Part shown: in pieces, positions 1-11,478 of the stretch
Numbering within the stretch: the first letter of the stretch is position 1
How the letters are laid out: the number at the start of each line of letters is the position of its first letter
DNA from: Sequoia sempervirens
Lineage: Eukaryota > Streptophyta > Pinopsida > Cupressales > Cupressaceae
Assembly (NCBI GenBank): GCA_007258455.2
Contig: VDFB02000003.1
Coordinates: 37,465,797-37,529,796 of the forward strand
Direction: 5' to 3'
Length of the DNA stretch: 64,000 nt
The notes under the pieces: model-generated
Seen by the model: the letters and a program-made list of their open reading frames with translations, nothing else
Databases searched by the model: none
What the model was told of the DNA's origin: nothing
Translations under genes and position numbers: made by a program

Positions 1-94
1 AATTGAAACTAAAGTTTAATATATATCATTTTTTCCATACAAAGCAAATAAAATTTAAAACATTTAAGCAATGTGAATGATTTTTTGTTCGATT

Positions 95-350
95 CAAATT
101 TAGGGTTTTAACAATTTTTTTTGTTCCAATTCAATTTAGGGTTTCAGCTTTAAACAATTAGGGTTTTTAATGAAATTTTTTCGTTTCAATTCAAACTACG
201 GTTTTCAAATTCAATTTTTTTCATTTTATTTAAATTCAGGGTTTCAAAAAGCTCGATTTGGATTTGTAAATGCGATGTTTTTATTTCATTTCGATTTCTA
301 GGGTATTGAAATGCAATTTTTTTTGTTTTGTTTCAATTAGGGTTTTCAAA
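95..350. repeat. Degenerate telobox-like repeats
   Basis: About five copies of a loose unit, T-rich run followed by CAATTCAAATTAGGGTTTT, recur every 25 to 100 bases (cores near 101, 136, 160, 236 and 337). The core TTAGGGTTT resembles the plant telomere repeat and the telobox promoter motif, but copies are spaced and diverged, so this is a decayed minisatellite and not a telomere. Confidence 0.4.
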
Positions 351-753
351 ATCAATTTTTTTTGGGTTTAATCGAACAATTTAAGATTTAAAAGTTAAAT
401 TTTGTTTCTAAAACACAATTCAAGGTTTTTTTTTCATTTTTATTAAAAAACATTTAAGTTTCATTGCAAGTTTTCATCTATTTTAAAATTATTGAATTCT
501 ACTATAACAATTAAAAAAATGATTAAAACGTGACATAAATTAAAAAAATACATGCTAAATTAACGTATTTCTTTTAAAATTTCAATTCAAAATAAAAAAA
601 TGCAAAGAAATGGTGTTTAGGTGGGGTACTTGTAGCTGGTCGTGGGGTCACTGTCGCCAACACTCACTCGGGGTCCCGTTCGCAGAGCAGTGAAAACTGT
701 TCTTTTAAAAAAAAAAAATAGCAGTATAAAACGAGATTCCGATTTATACAACT
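351..753. other. AT-rich spacer, no gene seen
   Basis: A/T runs dominate up to about 610, then a short GC-richer stretch begins that leads into the palindrome cluster. No open frame with recognisable protein similarity was found on either strand. Confidence 0.5.
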
Positions 754-980
754 CGGGATCCCGTTATTTATAAATCGGGATCCCGTATTTTATAAATCGG
801 GATCCCGTTTCTTATAAATCGGGATCTCGTTCCGTGTCCATTAGTTCGGAGTCCGACGGGAAACGGGATCTCGATTTTTAAAAAGTGGGATCCCGTTTGA
901 TCTCAGGCTCGGGATCCCGAACCGTAACGGGATCCCGATTTTTTAAAAATCGGGATCCCGTTTATTAAATTGGGATCCCG
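754..980. repeat. Cluster of CGGGATCCCG palindromes
   Basis: The 10-base palindrome CGGGATCCCG, or a one-base variant, occurs about ten times in 230 bases: perfect at 754, 776, 798, 910, 928 and 951; one-base variants at 820, 864, 886 and 971. Units are usually separated by TTATAAAT or TTTTAAAAAT, so the array alternates GC palindromes with AT-rich arms. The spacing is about 22 bases for the first four and irregular afterwards. No coding frame explains it. Function unknown; each unit could form a short hairpin. Confidence 0.8.
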
Positions 981-1117
981 TTTATTCGATGCCGATTTCA
1001 ATTTTTTGGCTAAGGCAAAAAACTTCCACGTTTCGTGGACTCAACTTTGTGCACTTACCCGTGTTCTACATTGAGTATTCGTCAACATGATTTACTTTTA
1101 AATGTATGGGACCTTAT

Positions 1118-1500
1118 AGATGTTGCAAGGTGTGCATCCTTGGTCTCCTTGTGTTGTGCAATGTAGTGCTCGGGTTTGTGATATGGCTTAACTACCTCCC
1201 GTGGATTCATTAACTTTGGCAATTGTATCGGGCATTAATAGGTCAATCTTTTGGTGCAATGATAACCGTCTATGCAATAATTGGTATTAGATCTTGGGTC
1301 ACGAGTTCGAACCCCTCACTTGCATTGGGGGGGATTGTTGCAAGGTGTGCACCCTTGGTCTCCTTGTCTTGTGCAACACAATGCTCAAGTTCGTGACATG
1401 GCTTAACCGCCTCTTATGGATTCATTAAATTTGGTGGTTGTATCGAGCATTAACATGTCAATCTTTTGGTGCAACGGTAATTGTCTGTGCAACAATAGAC
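1118..1500 (+). repeat. Diverged direct repeat with tRNA-like B box
   Basis: Bases 1,118-1,290 and 1,336-1,500 are two diverged copies of one sequence. Both start TGTTGCAAGGTGTGCA, continue with CCTTGGTCTCCTTGT and contain CAATCTTTTGGTGCAA. Between them lies GAGTTCGAACCCC (about 1,303-1,315), which matches the tRNA/SINE internal promoter B box. A tRNA-derived SINE fragment is possible, but no clear A box or cloverleaf was found. Confidence 0.5.
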
Positions 1501-1501
1501 G

Positions 1502-2201
1502 CTTCTCATAAGTTCATTGTTAAACTTTTCTTGTAAGAAACATATACCTTTTGAATTTATTTTCCTCCAAAAGGTTAAAATATTTAGGTCGTGTTGCATG
1601 AATTTGTGAAGATAGTATGGTCTCAAGTTTTGCAAACCCCTATCTACATGAGGATAGTCTTGGAAATGTGTATCTTATTTTCCCCTTAAATTTAATTTCT
1701 TCCATCATTTCCTTAGGGGAATACCTCTTCATCAACTACAACTAACTATCATGCAAACAATTTTAGTTGCACTCATGTCCTAGATCATAAAAATATTCCT
1801 AGTAAATTTGTGCCCTAGGGTTTGAAATTATTTTGTACTATTCTATTTTTTCACTTTGTTTCATGTTTCATACACTCACTTTTTTAGCACCAAAATCCTT
1901 TGTTGGTAACAAGTTTGAGTTCTACATTTATGATTCCTCGACATGAGTTATTTTATGGAATGAATGGTGCCTCAAAAATTCTTCTCATAAGTTAATTGTT
2001 ATATTTTCTTGTAAGATCTATTTATCCCTTTTGAATTTATGTTCCTCCGAAAGGTTAAAATATTTAGCTTTTTGTTTCATGCAACTTTGAAGATAATATG
2101 GTCTCAAGTGTTGAAACCCCTACCTACATGAGGATGGTCATGTAGAAATGTGCATTTTATTTTCCCCTTATTTAATTTCTTCCATAATTTCCTTGGGTGA
2201 A
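1502..2201. repeat. Diverged direct repeat pair about 480 bases apart
   Basis: Bases 1,502-1,721 and 1,981-2,201 are recognisably the same sequence. Shared words are CTTCTCATAAGTT, TTTTCTTGTAAGA, CCTTTTGAATTTAT, GGTTAAAATATTTAG, TATGGTCTCAAGT and TTTAATTTCTTCCAT. The second copy runs directly into the LINE endonuclease region, so the pair may be a duplicated part of the LINE 5' region. Confidence 0.7.
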
Positions 2202-2229
2202 GATCCAAAGAAACATTCCATGTATTTCC

Positions 2230-2540
2230 GATTAACACCAAGGACCACTCTTTTGGCCTTATCAATTATTATGCATCTAATGATGGCTTGAAAAGAACAT
2301 TGTAGGGATGGTTGGTTTTTTTTTGAGTGTATTATGAATCAATCACCTAAAGTGTTATGTAATATTTTGGTGCCATGGAGAGTGTAAAAATTACTTTATT
2401 TTAAAAATTATTAGGTTTTACCAAACCTAGATTTTCATTGCTATTTTCACATGTTAGATCCTTAGTTTATGTGATCTAATTTTTATATGGGTCCTAATCA
2501 AGTCCTTAAATATCTTTATTTCATTGTGCTTCTGAGCAAC
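2230..2540 (+). pseudogene. LINE endonuclease remnant
   Basis: The frame at 2,249-2,302 reads SFGLINYYASNDGLKRTL. This resembles the plant LINE apurinic-type endonuclease segment in which a central INYYAS-like strand precedes the catalytic GDFN block. The frame around 2,452-2,520 gives a segment resembling LDP-x-FxWSN...L, the part of the family that normally reads D-x-FTWSN...LDR. Known role of the family: nicking target DNA to prime reverse transcription. The GDFN residues themselves are not recognisable and in-frame stops occur, so the domain is inactive. Assignment rests on motif order and on the reverse transcriptase lying downstream at the expected distance. Confidence 0.6.
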
Positions 2541-3259
2541 ATGTGTTCCAATTTCCTCCTTACGGTAAATGATAAGTGAATTTTCACATAAAAATCATCC
2601 TGATTAACCATTATCCTATTACTTTTTATCTAATTTGGGATTGTGGGCCTTAAATAATCCCTAGCATTTATTTTTTATTAAACATTTCATTTTATCTCAA
2701 AAGAAGAAAATCCAAATCATTTCATGACTTGAGAACCTTTTGACACTTTTTACAAAACGGATTGAGTGGTGTAACTATTTTGTTTCATGCATGACCACCT
2801 TTTTAGACACTATGGGAAAAAAGTATAAGATTTTGAAAATAGAAGGATAGTAAGGCCACCAAATAAATTTAATAGATTTTTTTCCCAATTTGAGTGCAAT
2901 CCCTTTAATCTCCAACTTTATTGTATTTTTATGATACTCAAACACAAACTCAAGCTCATTAAAATCTATCATGCTAAGGGTGCTCAAATATGAGCTCACA
3001 TTTATTGGCTCAAATTTGGTGGCAAAGCTTATAAAATATTTTTCAAGTCTCTACACATCAAGCATGCTATGGAATAGATGAAATCCATCAACTCTTCTAA
3101 TAGGTGGCTCATTTAGCTTGTTATTTCCAATAATTTACTAGACTATTATAAACTAGTTTTTCAATCTTGTGATGATTTTGAAGAGTGATCCTTGTGCTTC
3201 AAAGGAATTCCCAATGTTATTCATTGTAAGCTCAACCTACTGCTCAAAATATTTTTGAT

Positions 3260-3985
3260 GCATTGTTCACTCTCAAGGAGATTCACTTGATACTAGTACA
3301 TATGAAAAATGATAAATACTCTTCATTTGATGTATTCCGTTATGAATTATTCAAAATGCCACTTGGTAGCTTGTGGTCTCTAATCTTCTTCAAGTTTATA
3401 AAGAAGTGATTTAAATCAATTCTCTAGGAAAATCATCAATTAGGAAAATATTAAGTTCATCCCTAGAGTTGGGGATCCCAATATCATCTCTAAAGTTACT
3501 AAATATTTCTTATAATTTTTTGGTCAAATACCTAGCCATTTGTATTCACTACCTACTTCTTAAACTTGTGAGGTTAGAGCAAATCAAGTTTATCGAGAGT
3601 TGATACATTCTATACAATATTATTCTAGAGGGCATGGAGTGGTTTAAAGTATCTTAGTAATGAATTTTACATTTAATTATCTTTATTTTGAGAATTCTTG
3701 TGCTTACATTGAGTGATATTTTATCTTAGCAATGCTTAAAGCACTCATGTTTGAGTATTTTTTTCTTCAATATACAACCCATTTTATTGATGTGTCTACT
3801 TTTGTCTCTACTTATGATAGAAAGTTGAATAGTTTTGAACTCTTTCAACCCTTCAAACATGACTATCCTCTTTCCTATTATCTTTATATATTTTCTTCTA
3901 TAAAAGGACTTTGGCTATCTTCTAGTCTTAGAGTTACACAAGGTCATTTTAGAGGCATTTCTCTTCCCAATTCCACCAATTAGTT
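3260..3985 (+). pseudogene. LINE reverse transcriptase remnant
   Basis: From about 3,447 the frame gives IKFIPRVGDPNIIS, matching the LINE block IxLIPK. After a frameshift at about 3,502 it gives a block like SYKILAK-LA-R, then YILYNIILEGMEW (family: RxILDNIxxAxE). A third frame from 3,732 holds AMLKAL and DYPLSYYLYIF (family: GCPLSPxL), then HFRGIS at 3,944-3,961, where the catalytic FADD/YADD tetrad should be. Both catalytic aspartates are therefore lost. The family copies its RNA at the nicked target. The order and spacing of five independent blocks make the identification firm; the gene is dead. Confidence 0.8.
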
Positions 3986-5940
3986 GATAATTGATCATTT
4001 CATTAATAATTATTTTCTAAACCTTAATAATGAGTCCTCATTTAAGTAAGACATGGCATGTCTCAACACCTTTTTCAAGGCCACTAGTTTGAGCCTATAG
4101 TTAAGTATAATCCAATGTTATAGATAGATCATTTTTCTTTTGTTGCATGGGTTAAGATTTTTCTTGAAAATAGTTAGGAAAAGGAGAATGCTAAATTTTA
4201 TTGAAATTCCCCCTTGAACTATTTCCTTCCACTATTAGGTAATTCATTCTACATCAAGCTGAGAAGAATAAACCCCAAGCTTTTTCTTGACTTCATAAAT
4301 TCCAAATTCACACCAAAGTTCTTGTTGGAACTGATGTCTACTATTCCTCTTGTAAGGCTACTTTGAACACAGCTTATAAAAACCTTGCTAAGCTTATGCA
4401 ATAATTTCTCTAGGATAACTCCAAGTAGAGTTAAGGGTTCTACACCCTTCTTATTACAATAACTAATTAAAATTGTAGAGGTCAATAGCATTTTAAAAGA
4501 ATTTTAGATAGTTAATTCATTCCTCAAGGAGATCAAAGATCACTTTAGAATGATTTTATTTCAATGACCTCAACCATTTGTGGTCCTCCATTATAAACTA
4601 CTTCAACTCGTCCTTAGTTGAAATGTTAGCCATTAAAGTGTTTTTTAGCTTTCCTATGAAGGTGTTCATACAATCAAAGATTTGATAACTTCTAAAAATT
4701 GTGCCCCTTAGCTTCTTTGAACATAATTTCAATCTCTCCAATATAGGATTTTTGTCTATCTATTGCACATTGGGGATTTCCCTTGATGTTATGCTTCATA
4801 AGTTGGATTTTACAGCCACCCTTGCTTGGTGGAAAGATGGGTAGAATACTTTTGAAACTACTTCAAATATTTATTCTCCTCAATTATTGTATAAGATTAT
4901 TATCCCTTTCTCTTCAACTCTTAGTAGTATCAACCTCTATTAGGGTCTTAATTCCTCCCATAACACTTGGATTTGTTATCTTAAGAAGATTTAACATGCT
5001 CGATTTGATCCAAAAAATGCTTCTTTTGGTTTGTAACTTACCAAAGCTTACCTTTAGGTGAAAGGATTCTACATTTTTTTCCTATCCAAAATATGTGACC
5101 TTAAATAAACTTGAAACCTTCAAGCAACTTCTTTGTACTTGCTATAGATCTAGAGTGCTTAGAATTGGATTCACAACCTTTTCTTGTCATTTCATCCCAA
5201 ATATTTTTCTTGGAGAACCACTATACTTAGATATATGATCCAATGGACTTCATAAATTACCAAATTAAGGAAAGTTTTAGATCTTTAATTCTTGTTCAAC
5301 TTTGCAAGTCAATAAATAATATTATTTTAATACAAAGAATATTGTTTTTATGTTTTCTCTTACTTAGAAAGTTCATTTTGTTGTATTTGATTATTTTTTC
5401 ATCTCAACACAGATCGATAAGTTTATCTTGAAGTGCCAATGCCTTCATAAACTTTTAAATCATTGGGGGAATGTGTCTTGCATCATGTGTTGTATTCCTT
5501 CAAAGATTATTCCTTAAGGGCTAATACCACCTTTTCCTAGATGAAGGAGTTGTTCTCATAGTAACAATCATTTCTCACCTCCTAATTATTAGTAGATGGG
5601 TTGGATTCCTTAATTGTGTGACAATAATTGTAGACCTTCTATTTGGCCATAGTCTATTGAAGGTGGCATTAACACTATCACCATCATGTATTTACCTCAT
5701 ACTTTGGGGTTAATCCTCCCTTGGGAAATCCTCTTAATGAGTTGATTCATGATCCTAGGATGATCTTCCACCTCTTCCCTTCGGTGCAATTGCATGTGCT
5801 TATCTAGGTGGTATTTTTTGTCTCTAATATTTTTTAGTTTATATTTAAGTTCTTGCTTTTAGTACATACCAACTAGTTGTTTTTTCTTGTAAACCTCCAT
5901 ATGTAATCTCATATTTTTTTATTAATATCAAAGAAAAAAT
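3986..5940 (+). pseudogene. LINE ORF2 C-terminal region, heavily decayed
   Basis: Downstream of the lost FADD box the plus strand still shows short peptides in shifting frames that fit the region after the LINE catalytic core, for example the frame at 4,250-4,420 and the open stretch at 4,783-5,061. No RNase H or zinc-binding motif could be pinned down. A frame on the minus strand at 4,249-4,491 overlaps it and is considered a shadow. Confidence 0.4.
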
Positions 5941-7475
5941 CTTTAAATTTTGAAATTGAGAGTACGTGATTGGTTATTTAAATTTAAACACTTCAATAAA
6001 AGTAATTTTAAAAAATGCTGATTTTAACCTCATTACTTGAGACAAGTTCCACTTTATTAGTTTTATTTACTTAATTAAAAGTATCTGTTTTAATTATTTT
6101 GTTTGGGGACTTTTAGGTTGTGCCCCATGTAATGCATTTCAAATTTTATTCCCTAAATTTTATCTTTTCTTTGGATTCAAATGTAATATTATCATTAGTG
6201 AATCTATCCTCGTGCTAGTCCTAAATACTCTATAAAATTGTCTAAATGTAAAACCAAGTCTATAACCACCAAGCGTAGAGGAATATGCACTATGTTCCAT
6301 TAACTACTTTTGTAAGTTAAATCTTTTATATTTTCAATAGCATAAATGTGCTTAATTTTAAACTAACTATATTAGTGATGATAAGACTAAAAGAATAAAA
6401 TAATTTAATAGATAAATGATTCTTAAGATTTATTTTTTCTAGTTGGTAGGTACTTGTTAAAGTAGATGTAAACAGTCAAATTGAGATTGGAATTGTTGAG
6501 CTATTTCTTGTGTTAAAATTTAACAATATGTTAAGTTAGTATTCATACTTATGTGTTATTTTAATCTAGGATCACAAACTTAGTTTTTAAAAGTCTTTGT
6601 TGGGCCTATTTTCAATTTTTTTCTTTTAATAATATACTTAGAAATAAATTTATAACTAAAATTGTATGAAAACGACATAGAATATATTTTGCATCTAAGA
6701 TATGAACCTTAAACCCTAGTCTACTTTTAACTAAACATGTGATTTCTTATTGACACCAAAATTAAATGCGATAGTTGATTAGAAAAAAAATCAATAAGTA
6801 TGAAAGAGAAAAAGGAAGAACCTAGTGAAATATTGAACTAATAACTATAACTAAGTTTACTTTCTTTCTTTGTGTTAAATTGACTCAACAACTTTTATTG
6901 TATTATAGTAATATAATAATAAATGAAAAATAATTAAAATTTCTTTGAGTTAAGAAAAACTACCCTAAAGTTGGGATATAAACAAGTGAAAGGAAACACA
7001 AAGGTAAGAGGAAATATTCTTATTATACAATTTTATTGTTGAGGTATGTTGAAGGAATTTGGAGGAAGGATCCTATACATTTATAGTTTTTAATTAGTGT
7101 AGACATAAGAGTTTGTGATGGATGCTAGTGTCCTAACAAGTGTTTATAAAAGAGATACCCATCTTTAATGATGAGGTAGTGGATATTGACATAGGCATTA
7201 GGTTTTGAAATTGGGACATTGAATTATAATATGAGGCTCTAGTGTCCTCTTGAATAAAAGGAGGTTAAGTTATGGAAATGCTTCCTACACTAATCTAAGA
7301 GGAGAGATGAATAGACAATATGATCTAAAATATTTTGTAAGCAATAAAAAACATAGCAGTTTCCAACTATAAACCAATGTGTTAATTACAAACAATATAG
7401 GTTACAATACAATATAGGCAAGGTTCCTTCACAAGTGACAACACCAACACTCATATCTAGATTAATAATGGTAGC
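5941..7475. other. AT-rich spacer, no gene seen
   Basis: Very AT-rich DNA between the LINE and the first LTR element. No frame of useful length, no repeats shared with other parts of the window and no RNA gene was recognised. Confidence 0.5.
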
Positions 7476-7480
7476 ATAAT

Positions 7481-8778
7481 TGTAAGAGAGGGGGATCAAC
7501 CACACCAAGGCTCCAAGTCATGGAGTGCTGAGAGCGGAGGGATGCTCTAACTTATCTCACTCTAACAAATGTCTTGGGATGGGGATTGAGAATGAAGAGA
7601 ACTCTCAAGTGCTTATGTCACTCTATAGACACAAAAATCTAGTTGGGGCTAGACGAGCTGGTTTTTGGAGTCAATACTACATCTCATATAGCTCTTTGTC
7701 CAAGGACGATAACGCGGGTCTGGGACGACAATGCAACATGCTGGCATCTCTCTGGCGTGCTAGCATTTGTACAACTAGAAAACATAAAATATGGTAAGGA
7801 AACAACCAAAAGCCTACTAACAACCTAGCTAACTAATTTTAGTAAAATAAATAGAATGATAAAGTACGAAAAGTAAATGCATAGATGATAAAGTAAGTAG
7901 ATGACTACAAGGGTGACAAATATCAACTCAGAAAAGTGCCAGTTTGTCAGTGAGATCCACACACACGTTCACCTACACACAAGCAAGAGGGGAAATTTTT
8001 TGGGGTTGTATAGGGGTTTTCCTTAGTCAAACCCCCGCTTTGGTGTTTCCACCTCCACGGACAACTAGAAAAGCAACAGAGTAGAAAGTATGATAAAGGA
8101 AAGGAATGAATACACTAAACACCACAAAAGATAAGAGCTACTCTATCAAATCACAATGCGAAAGTAAAGTGATGCAATACCACCTCCACCCAAAGGAACT
8201 CAAGGCAAATGAAAGGAGAATGCAAGGTAACGAACTTGGAAAAGCTGCCACAACCACAACGGTGACAAAAGGGAGGTATCACAAGAGTCCAAGCTTGCAA
8301 CTTCTATGGTAGAGCAACACATGCAAGAATGAAGTTGATAGAGTAACTAGTTGTTGCAATGCTCAATGGGGTTGTGAAAATGGAGTGCTAGAAGTGTGAG
8401 AGATTGAATGAGAATTTCTTGAGAGATCGAATGAGTGTGTAAGAGATGAAGTGATAGTGAATAGAATGGCTTTGAAGGCCAAAAGGAGTCGTTTCAGGTC
8501 AATTTTTTGCACAGAGGAAATTCGACCCCAATGAGGTGTGTAACGTCCCTGTGGACTCCAAACATAGGAATTTTTCAGGGATGACAGCGCACTGCACATA
8601 CATCCACACACCACACTCATGTCCCTGATGAAAATTCCATCATCGACGTACAAAACATGCAGCAAGTGGATGGAAGGCAGGTGGGTGATGTGGAATTTCA
8701 CCTTTAGATTTGATTTTCTAAGGTGAGGGTATGTAAAAGGGGAATTTATAAAAGGGGTGAAAATTATCTCCTATACAT
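7481..8778 (-). repeat. 3' LTR of gag-protease element
   Basis: Left-hand copy. On the plus strand it begins TGTAAGAGAGGGGG and ends CTCCTATACA; on the element's own strand it begins TGTATAGGAG. It aligns throughout with 14,148-15,448. Short open frames inside it (for example 7,525-7,797 and 8,363-8,701) are not conserved as proteins between the copies. Confidence 0.92.
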
Positions 8779-8793
8779 TTTCCCCCCACTTTA
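8779..8793 (-). promoter_or_regulatory. Polypurine tract
   Basis: On the element's strand the tract reads AAAGTGGGGGGAAAA and lies directly before the 3' LTR start TGTATAGG. This is the expected place for the plus-strand DNA primer, and it sets the orientation of the element as minus. Confidence 0.85.
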
Positions 8794-10140
8794 GTGAGCA
8801 TGAGTATCAATGAGTGTTCGATAAAGTAGATTGAAGAGTTATAAATGTATACCTAGACCTTTGAGGAAGTGGACCACAAATTGGCGAACTCGAAAGCGTA
8901 GGGCACACAAAATACTCCACAGGAACTCTCTCCTAAGGAAGTTTGGAAAAAAAGACTCCATAGCTCCATAGAATTAAAAAGTTGAACAAAGTACACCAAA
9001 GGCTCGTAGGCCAATGATGGAAAAATCCTACAGGATTCAAGCACTTCACAGGCCCTTGGACCTGAAAAGAAGGCATTCCCCCAAGTACTCTCTCATGAAG
9101 GAAGCCCAGTGAAAGGGGACTCTGCAGAGTCGGACTAGAAAGTAGCTTCACAAGTGCACCTGCAAACCAACATGTTAATCTATAAATAAAAACATGTTAG
9201 AAAATAAAAATTAGGCACACAAGAAAACAAGTAGACAGTCACACAGATAGTCAAACAATTGAAGGAAGAGCTTCAAAGGGGTCCCTCAGGAACCCTTCAA
9301 AAGAAAAAGGGTTCACTCAAGGGATGTGTTGTTCGAAAGTGTAAGAATGCTTTTCACAAATCGATTCAATCATCAAGGAATCCTTTCAAAATATGTTCAC
9401 TTCATCAAGGAATTTGAAAGGAAGAAAATGCCCCCTCGCAAGTGGAAGGTTGAGGCTTCTCCCATAGGAAATCTACTCCCACATCAAAGGAAAGTTTTCA
9501 AGTTCTTTCTTTACGAACCTGTGATGAAGGAAACACGTTCCACTAGGGGTCCAAGTTGAGAATGCAATTTCTTTTGAAAAATATTGCAAGGATTTTCAAG
9601 AAAAGATTTGTTGGCAACAAATGCATTTTCTAAAAATCAACATTGACATGATGGTGGAATTGTCACACACACGAGGGAAAAATCAAGCAAAGAAGAGAGA
9701 AAGATGAAAAAACTGTAAAAGAAACATTAACATCACAAACAAAGTGCATAGGGGTGATCTAATATTTCAGGGTCATAGCTGCTCATAAATATATATAACT
9801 ATAGTAATAGTATATTAATGAACTGTCATCAACCCCCTACTATATCAAACCATGTGAAGAATGCACAAGAAGAAAAAATAAAAATAAAAAATTGGGTCAA
9901 CATGGAAGGGAATCCTAAATACCCCCAACACTTTACATCGTCCCCAATTTTCCAAAAATTAATACACATAACAGAGGAAGAATGATGCTACAAATAGAGG
10001 AAGTTTTATGACACATAATCACTCTTATATCCAAGCACCTACAAGGGTGACAAGGGTCATCTAGGAACACATAACACAAGCATAGGGGAACACATCACAA
10101 CAAACACACACCTAATCTAAAGATAAAGAAGAGGTGCCCC
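8794..10140 (-). other. 3' non-coding interior of gag-protease element
   Basis: About 1.35 kb between the Ser/Pro-rich frame and the polypurine tract. Minus-strand frames here are short and match nothing recognised. In an autonomous gypsy element pol would extend into this space; no RT, RNase H or integrase motif is seen on either strand. Confidence 0.6.
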
Positions 10141-11472
10141 CTAACACTCATCGACCAAGAGGTCGTTTGCTTCCAAATCTAGATCATTATATGGGGAAGG
10201 TAGATGAGTAGGCAGTGGTGGAATATTAAGGGGGGGTCCCTCCAACCCTCCCGCAACAAGAGCCAAGGAAGAAGACACTTTGGGGTCTCCTCCACTCAAT
10301 TCTTGTGGAGCAAAGGTTAGCGATTTTGCAAAAATCAATGACAAGGCTGAGACCTCGTCCAAAGAGTTAAACATGCACTTTACAGGAGTGTCGTGCGTTA
10401 CCTCAATGGGTGAGGGAGGCAGTTCCTAAGGTTCACTATTGGGCTCATTGAATGACTCGAGAGTAGTGACGAAATTAGGGGATGCGAAAACTTGCTATGT
10501 CACTAGGATGACACATGCTAATGTAGAACCACCCTTTGAAGGAGGTGGAATCCTCTTTCTAACTCCATTGCTAGAAGGGATAACCTCCACCTTCTGCTTT
10601 TTCAAAGGATGTGAACTCCCCATAGACAAGGAAAGAGGTGCAGAGGAGGAGAAAACCACGACGGACACCACCGAGGTGTTCAAAATGTCTATGGGTTTTG
10701 GGAATGGTGGGATGTTTGGGAGGGACATCAAAAGAGGCATCTCGACCGAAGGGGTGATGAACACCTACACCTTTTTAGGGTCAGGTGCATTCACACTCAC
10801 AGTAGGAGTTGAAAGAAAAACCAATTTTGGTTGAACCAAGGCAGAGGGGAAAGGAGAAGAGAAGAAAACAATAGGAGGCCTTGAAACAGGAGCGGTCGGC
10901 TCCCCTTCTTTCCTTTGCAAAGTGGCCTGCTTAGCTGCCAGAGCCTTTCATTAGTGCTTGCGCTCACGTGCAAGGTAGTTTCTATGACTCTGAGAGCTAG
11001 AGGCCGAAGGCTAAGAAGGGACATAAGGCTCTTGCTCAGCCATATGAGTGTCCATCCCAACCGTCTCCGGAGAAGGGATAGACTCCTAAATGGGAGCAAG
11101 AGGAGATTGAGAGACAATGGGGGGAGTTGACTCTAGTGCCTTAGCAGTGGGCCTCTTCTCATTTATTTCTGTAGGAGCAGGAGTGGTAGGAGGCTGTGGA
11201 GGTCATTACATAGAGGATTCCCCATGGGGACCCATCCTCCTACCATAAAGGTAGGGCCAAGGTCTAGGAGGCATAGTAGGAAGGTACGATATCCTAATCT
11301 TGGCTTTACGTCAAGTAGGAACCATCGGACTTCTTATGTGGAACCTAGGAGGAGACATCCAAAACTCTTCTTCAGAAATGGGATCAGAAGAGGCACCTCG
11401 AGGATGGGTAGGCCTCTCCTTTACCTTTTGAGAAGATGAGGTAGCTTGCTGCTGCACTACGGAAGGGGTCAT
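10141..11472 (-). pseudogene. Ser/Pro-rich C-terminal extension, element-encoded
   Basis: The frame stays in phase with the protease frame. It resumes with ATG at 11,472, two codons after the TAG that ends the upstream frame, and runs about 440 codons to the stop at 10,141 with around eight scattered in-frame stops. Visible pieces include MTPSVVQQQATSSSQKVKE at the start, Lys-containing Pro/Ser stretches (10,495-10,764) and an acidic end NDLDLEANDLLVDEC. No catalytic motif was found. Because it is in frame with gag-protease and the stops are isolated, it was probably the tail of one long polyprotein. Function unknown. Confidence 0.55.
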
Positions 11473-11478
11473 TTTTGG

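Larger units (their letters stand above)
2210..5940 (+). mobile_element. Degenerate LINE (non-LTR) retrotransposon
   Basis: Reading the plus strand across frames reveals pieces of a plant LINE ORF2 in the canonical order: an endonuclease-like block (about 2,249-2,520), reverse-transcriptase blocks (about 3,260-3,985), then a long C-terminal region. The element ends near an A-rich run at 5,925-5,940 that could be a remnant poly(A) tail. Frames shift repeatedly and stops are frequent, so this is an old dead copy. No target-site duplication or ORF1 was identified, and the 5' limit is uncertain because of the repeat pair just upstream. Confidence 0.75.

Noticed and set aside
754..980. CRISPR-like array
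   Set aside because: The repeats are 10-base palindromes with short AT-rich and unequal spacers, in a eukaryotic genome; no cas-like gene is present.
1230..1330. Functional tRNA gene
   Set aside because: Only a B-box-like sequence is seen; no cloverleaf with paired acceptor and anticodon arms can be drawn.
4249..4491. Minus-strand frame with a weak likeness to a reverse-transcriptase block
   Set aside because: Plus-strand RT blocks in proper order surround this place, so the minus-strand likeness is taken as chance.
7525..8701. Open frames inside the gag-protease LTRs (for example 7,525-7,797 and 8,363-8,701)
   Set aside because: They are not kept as the same protein in the other LTR copy at 14,148-15,448 and resemble nothing known.
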